DNA of 64,000 nucleotides from Gammaproteobacteria bacterium (GTDB lineage Bacteria; Pseudomonadota; Gammaproteobacteria; Burkholderiales; Rhodocyclaceae): NCBI GenBank assembly GCA_018825305.1, contig JAHJEO010000016.1, positions 364,574 to 428,573 of the forward strand, read 5' to 3'. Shown piece by piece: positions 61,714 to 64,000 of this stretch (position 1 is its first letter; each line of letters starts with the position of its first letter). The notes under the pieces were generated by a model. It saw only the letters and a program-made list of their open reading frames with translations, ran no database searches and was not told where the DNA came from. The position numbers and the translations under genes were made by a program.

Positions 61714-62373
61714 ATGGAACTCCTGCCCCAATTCGTCGCCCAGTTCATCGATCTTGTCCTGCATCTGGACAAGCACCTGACGATGCTGGTGGCGCAATAC
61801 GGCACCTGGATCTACGCCATCCTGTTCCTCATCATCTTCTGCGAAACGGGCCTGGTGGTGACGCCATTCCTGCCCGGCGATTCGCTGTTGTTCGTCGCCG
61901 GGGCGCTGGCCGCTACGGGCGGCATGGACATCTGCCTGCTGGTCGCCACGCTGATGGTCGCGGCCATACTTGGCGACGGTGTCAATTTCCGTGTGGGACG
62001 CTGGTTCGGGCCCAAGGTGTTCCGCTGGGAGGACTCGCGCTTCTTCAGCAAGGCCGCCTTCGAGAAGACGCATTCCTTCTACGAGCATCACGGCGGCAAG
62101 ACCATCGTGATCGCCCGCTTCCTGCCGATCCTGCGTACCTATGCCCCCTTCGTCGCCGGTGTGGCCGAGATGACGGCGACGCGCTTCACATTTTTCAACG
62201 TCATCGGTGCGGTGGTCTGGGTCGGCTCGCTTTGCCTTGCCGGCTACTGGTTCGGCAACCTGCCGCTGGTCAAGGGCAACCTGATGGCCGTCATCGTCGG
62301 CATCATCGCCCTCTCGCTCATGCCCATGCTTGTCGGCTGGTTGCGCCACCGCCAGGCCGCGCAGAATCAATGA
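61714..62373 (+). CDS. DedA-family membrane protein
   Basis: This 219-residue DedA/SNARE-associated-family membrane protein shows FCETGLVVTPFLPGDSLLFVAGALAATGG, GDGVNFRVGRWFG and IARFLPILRTYAPFVAGVAEM. It has about five membrane or re-entrant helices. Bacterial DedA proteins are implicated in recycling of undecaprenyl phosphate or phospholipids. It is divergent from mutL across a 42-bp gap. Confidence 0.94.
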   Translation: MELLPQFVAQFIDLVLHLDKHLTMLVAQYGTWIYAILFLIIFCETGLVVTPFLPGDSLLFVAGALAATGGMDICLLVATLMVAAILGDGVNFRVGRWFGPKVFRWEDSRFFSKAAFEKTHSFYEHHGGKTIVIARFLPILRTYAPFVAGVAEMTATRFTFFNVIGAVVWVGSLCLAGYWFGNLPLVKGNLMAVIVGIIALSLMPMLVGWLRHRQAAQNQ

Positions 62374-62412
62374 GCTGCCAGCGGCGTGCGGCCCTGCGGT
62401 AACATCGCCGCC

Positions 62413-63108
62413 ATGCGTGCCCTGCTGCTTGCGGTGCTGGCCCTGGTCATGCTGGCCGGCTGTTCCGGTTCGGCCCGGTTCGAACCGGCGCAACTGGCCA
62501 AGGCCGACATCGATCGCGTCGCCGATGCTCACCGTCGCGAGGTTTCCGCCGGTCTGCGTTTGCTGGCCGAGAAGCTCTACCGGCGCAATCCGCGCGAGTG
62601 GAAAAAGGGCGGGCAACCGAGTGCTGAGGCCGCGCTGGCAAGGATTTTCGACAACTCGCCGCCGTGGCTGCTGGCGGAACTCGGAGGCAAGCGCGGTACC
62701 GAGGCGGTGCTGCTGTCACTGCGCGAAGACTACCGTGGCGACCGGGTGGCCGCTTTCATCACCGGCCTCGGCGGCATGCTGCACGACGCCTTCAACGGCA
62801 GGAACGAATTTTTTGTCATCGATGACCTTGATCCGCAACGCCTTTACAACAGCGCCCGCAACCTCGAGATCGCCGCCTGGAAGCTTGCCAATGCGCGCGA
62901 CACCGCCGGCGAACTGCTGCTGCTCTCCAACGAAATGAATCCGGTGCAGAACCTCAGCTTCGAACGCGAGTTCGGCAAGATGATCGGCAATGTCGACCTG
63001 CTGTCCCGCGTCGTCGCCGACAAGACCAACCGCACCATCGTCAAAGCCATCCAGAGCATGGCGACGGCGGTGTTCCTCCCGATTTTGGCCGTGCCAGGTC
63101 TCAGATGA
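62413..63108 (+). CDS. unrecognised lipoprotein between dedA and purN
   Basis: I do not recognise this family. From ATG 62413 the 231-residue product starts MRALLLAVLALVMLAGCSGS, with a lipobox (LAGC). A helical, charged mature part follows (ADAHRREVSAGLRLLAEKLYRRNPREWKKGG, FITGLGGMLHDAFNGRNEFFVIDDLDPQRLYNSARNLEIAAWKLANARDTAGELLLLSNE) and ends in a short hydrophobic tail. The stop overlaps the purN ATG by 4 bp, so the two are co-translated. The track start is nine codons earlier. Confidence 0.82.
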   Translation: MRALLLAVLALVMLAGCSGSARFEPAQLAKADIDRVADAHRREVSAGLRLLAEKLYRRNPREWKKGGQPSAEAALARIFDNSPPWLLAELGGKRGTEAVLLSLREDYRGDRVAAFITGLGGMLHDAFNGRNEFFVIDDLDPQRLYNSARNLEIAAWKLANARDTAGELLLLSNEMNPVQNLSFEREFGKMIGNVDLLSRVVADKTNRTIVKAIQSMATAVFLPILAVPGLR

Positions 63109-63758
63109 AATCCTTCGTCATCCTCATCTCCGGCCGCGGCAGCAACATGCGTTCGCTGCTCGAAGCCGAGCTGCCGGGGCGCTGCGCTGCGGTGATCAGC
63201 AATCGTCCCGATGCCGCCGGCCTCGATTTTGCCCGCGCGCGCGGCGTGGCGACCGCAGTGATCGACCACAAGACCTATCCCGACCGCGATGCCTTCGACG
63301 CGGCGCTCGGCGCCGAGATCGAGCGCCACGCGCCGGACCTGGTGCTGCTGGCCGGCTTCATGCGCATCCTCGGCAACGCTTTCGTCGAGCGTTTCGTCGG
63401 ACGCATGCTCAACATCCATCCCTCGCTGCTGCCCGCCTTTCCCGGCCTCGATACCCACGCAGCCGCGCTGCGGACGGGGGTGCGCATCCATGGCTGCACG
63501 GTGCATTTCGTCACGCCCACGCTCGATGCCGGCCCCATCGTCGTCCAGGCGGCGGTGCCAGTGCAGCCGGGTGACGACCCGGCGCGGCTGGCGGCGCGGG
63601 TGTTAGAGCAGGAACACCTGATCTACCCCGCCGCGGCGCTCTGGCTGCTGGACGGGCGCCTGCGCCTCGAAGACGGCCGGGTTCGGCTCGACGGCGAGGC
63701 GGCCGTGGCCTCCGCCCTGTGCGTGCCTGACGTGGCATGGCCGACGCCCCGCAGCTGA
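63105..63758 (+). CDS. purN: PurN, GAR transformylase
   Basis: PurN transfers a formyl group from 10-formyl-tetrahydrofolate to glycinamide ribonucleotide. The 217-residue protein contains VILISGRGSNMRSLLEA, ILGNAFVERFVGRMLNIHPSLLPAFPGLDTHAAAL (with the catalytic N and H) and GCTVHFVTPTLDAGPIVVQAAVPV. It overlaps the gene before it by 4 bp and the gene after it by 22 bp. Confidence 0.97.
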   Translation: MKSFVILISGRGSNMRSLLEAELPGRCAAVISNRPDAAGLDFARARGVATAVIDHKTYPDRDAFDAALGAEIERHAPDLVLLAGFMRILGNAFVERFVGRMLNIHPSLLPAFPGLDTHAAALRTGVRIHGCTVHFVTPTLDAGPIVVQAAVPVQPGDDPARLAARVLEQEHLIYPAAALWLLDGRLRLEDGRVRLDGEAAVASALCVPDVAWPTPRS

Positions 63759-64000
63759 CCGTCGGCTCGACCCCAGGGGTACTTGCCGGGCGGCGCTGGT
63801 GGCTGGCGCTGACGATCTCGCTGCTGGCGCACGGCCTGTTTCTGGCAAGTCCGGGCTGGCACCTGCCGCTGCTTGACGACCTGCTTGGTGCGGACAAGGA
63901 GGAGCGCATCGAGGCGCGGCTGGCGCCGCCCCCCGCTTCCGTGGTCGCGCCGCCGCCGGTCGCCGCCGTGGCGCTGCCAGCACCTGCGCCAATGCCGCCG
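63737..64000 (+). CDS. N-terminal fragment of a membrane-anchored Pro-rich protein, cut by the window end
   Basis: An open frame starts at ATG 63737, inside the purN 3' end, and runs off the window: MADAPQLTVGSTPGVLAGRRWWLALTISLLAHGLFLASPGWHLPLLDDL, then a charged stretch and a Pro/Ala-rich region (APPPVAAVALPAPAPMPP). One N-terminal membrane anchor followed by a Pro-rich linker is TonB-like. The position after purN suggests a DUF3108-type protein, but the domain itself is outside the window. It is absent from the ORF track because no stop codon is reached. Confidence 0.7.
   Translation, partial: MADAPQLTVGSTPGVLAGRRWWLALTISLLAHGLFLASPGWHLPLLDDLLGADKEERIEARLAPPPASVVAPPPVAAVALPAPAPMPP

Overview
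The window is about 64 kb of GC-rich DNA from a motile betaproteobacterium. The block purM / perM-hda-HAD-pcnB-folK-panBCD next to a FlrB/FlrC-controlled flagellar locus suggests the Rhodocyclales. That placement rests on gene order and protein character only. About three quarters of the window is one nearly complete flagellar supercluster; the last 14 kb is core metabolism and DNA/RNA maintenance. No rRNA, tRNA, CRISPR array, insertion sequence or prophage was seen, and no gene-free stretch exceeds 300 bp.

Layout: (1) 128-8303 (+): flhB-flhA-flhF-flhG-fliA-motC-motD, covering the export gate, flagellum placement and number, sigma-28 and a second-type stator. (2) 8325-9917 (-): flgA and flgM-flgN. 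(3) 10134-21875 (+): flgBCDEFGHIJKL plus an unrecognised lipoprotein, covering rod, hook, rings and junction. (4) 21867-32818 (-): fliFGHIJKLMNOPQR, covering the MS ring, switch, ATPase and export gate. (5) 32961-36778 (+): flrB-flrC, fliE and an M48 metalloprotease. (6) 36830-42000 (-): fliD-fliS-fliT, a second FliK-like protein, a free FlhB C-terminal domain (FlhX type) and a YcgR-like PilZ protein. (7) 42183-50035: two very large flagellins, FlaG, a short divergent flagellin, a YjfB-like protein and an embedded VapBC toxin-antitoxin pair. (8) 50276-64000: panD-panC-panB, folK, pcnB, HAD phosphatase, hda, perM, purM, a second PilZ protein, miaA, mutL, dedA, a lipoprotein, purN and a gene start cut by the window end.

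Regulation readable from the DNA: sigma-54 type (-24/-12) sites precede flgB, flgK, fliE, fliC1 and, more weakly, fliF. Sigma-28 type sites precede flgM, flgK, fliD and fliC2. With FlrB/FlrC, FliA and FlgM all encoded here, this is a Vibrio/Pseudomonas-like hierarchy (sigma-54 activator to hook-basal body, then FlgM export, then sigma-28) rather than a visibly FlhDC-driven one; no flhDC or flrA/fleQ is in the window.

Two cross-cutting patterns deserve most attention. First, a palindrome GGCAA-N3-TTGCC occurs perfectly six times and in near-perfect form twice more, mostly beside flagellar promoters; it is a candidate operator or enhancer for a flagellar regulator. Second, a 26-bp dispersed repeat (consensus gAAAAGTCGGCGCTGGCGnyACGGCG) occurs 13 times, eight of them inside genes where it is translated in frame in disordered linkers (PAPTF-type peptides or KVG-type peptides).
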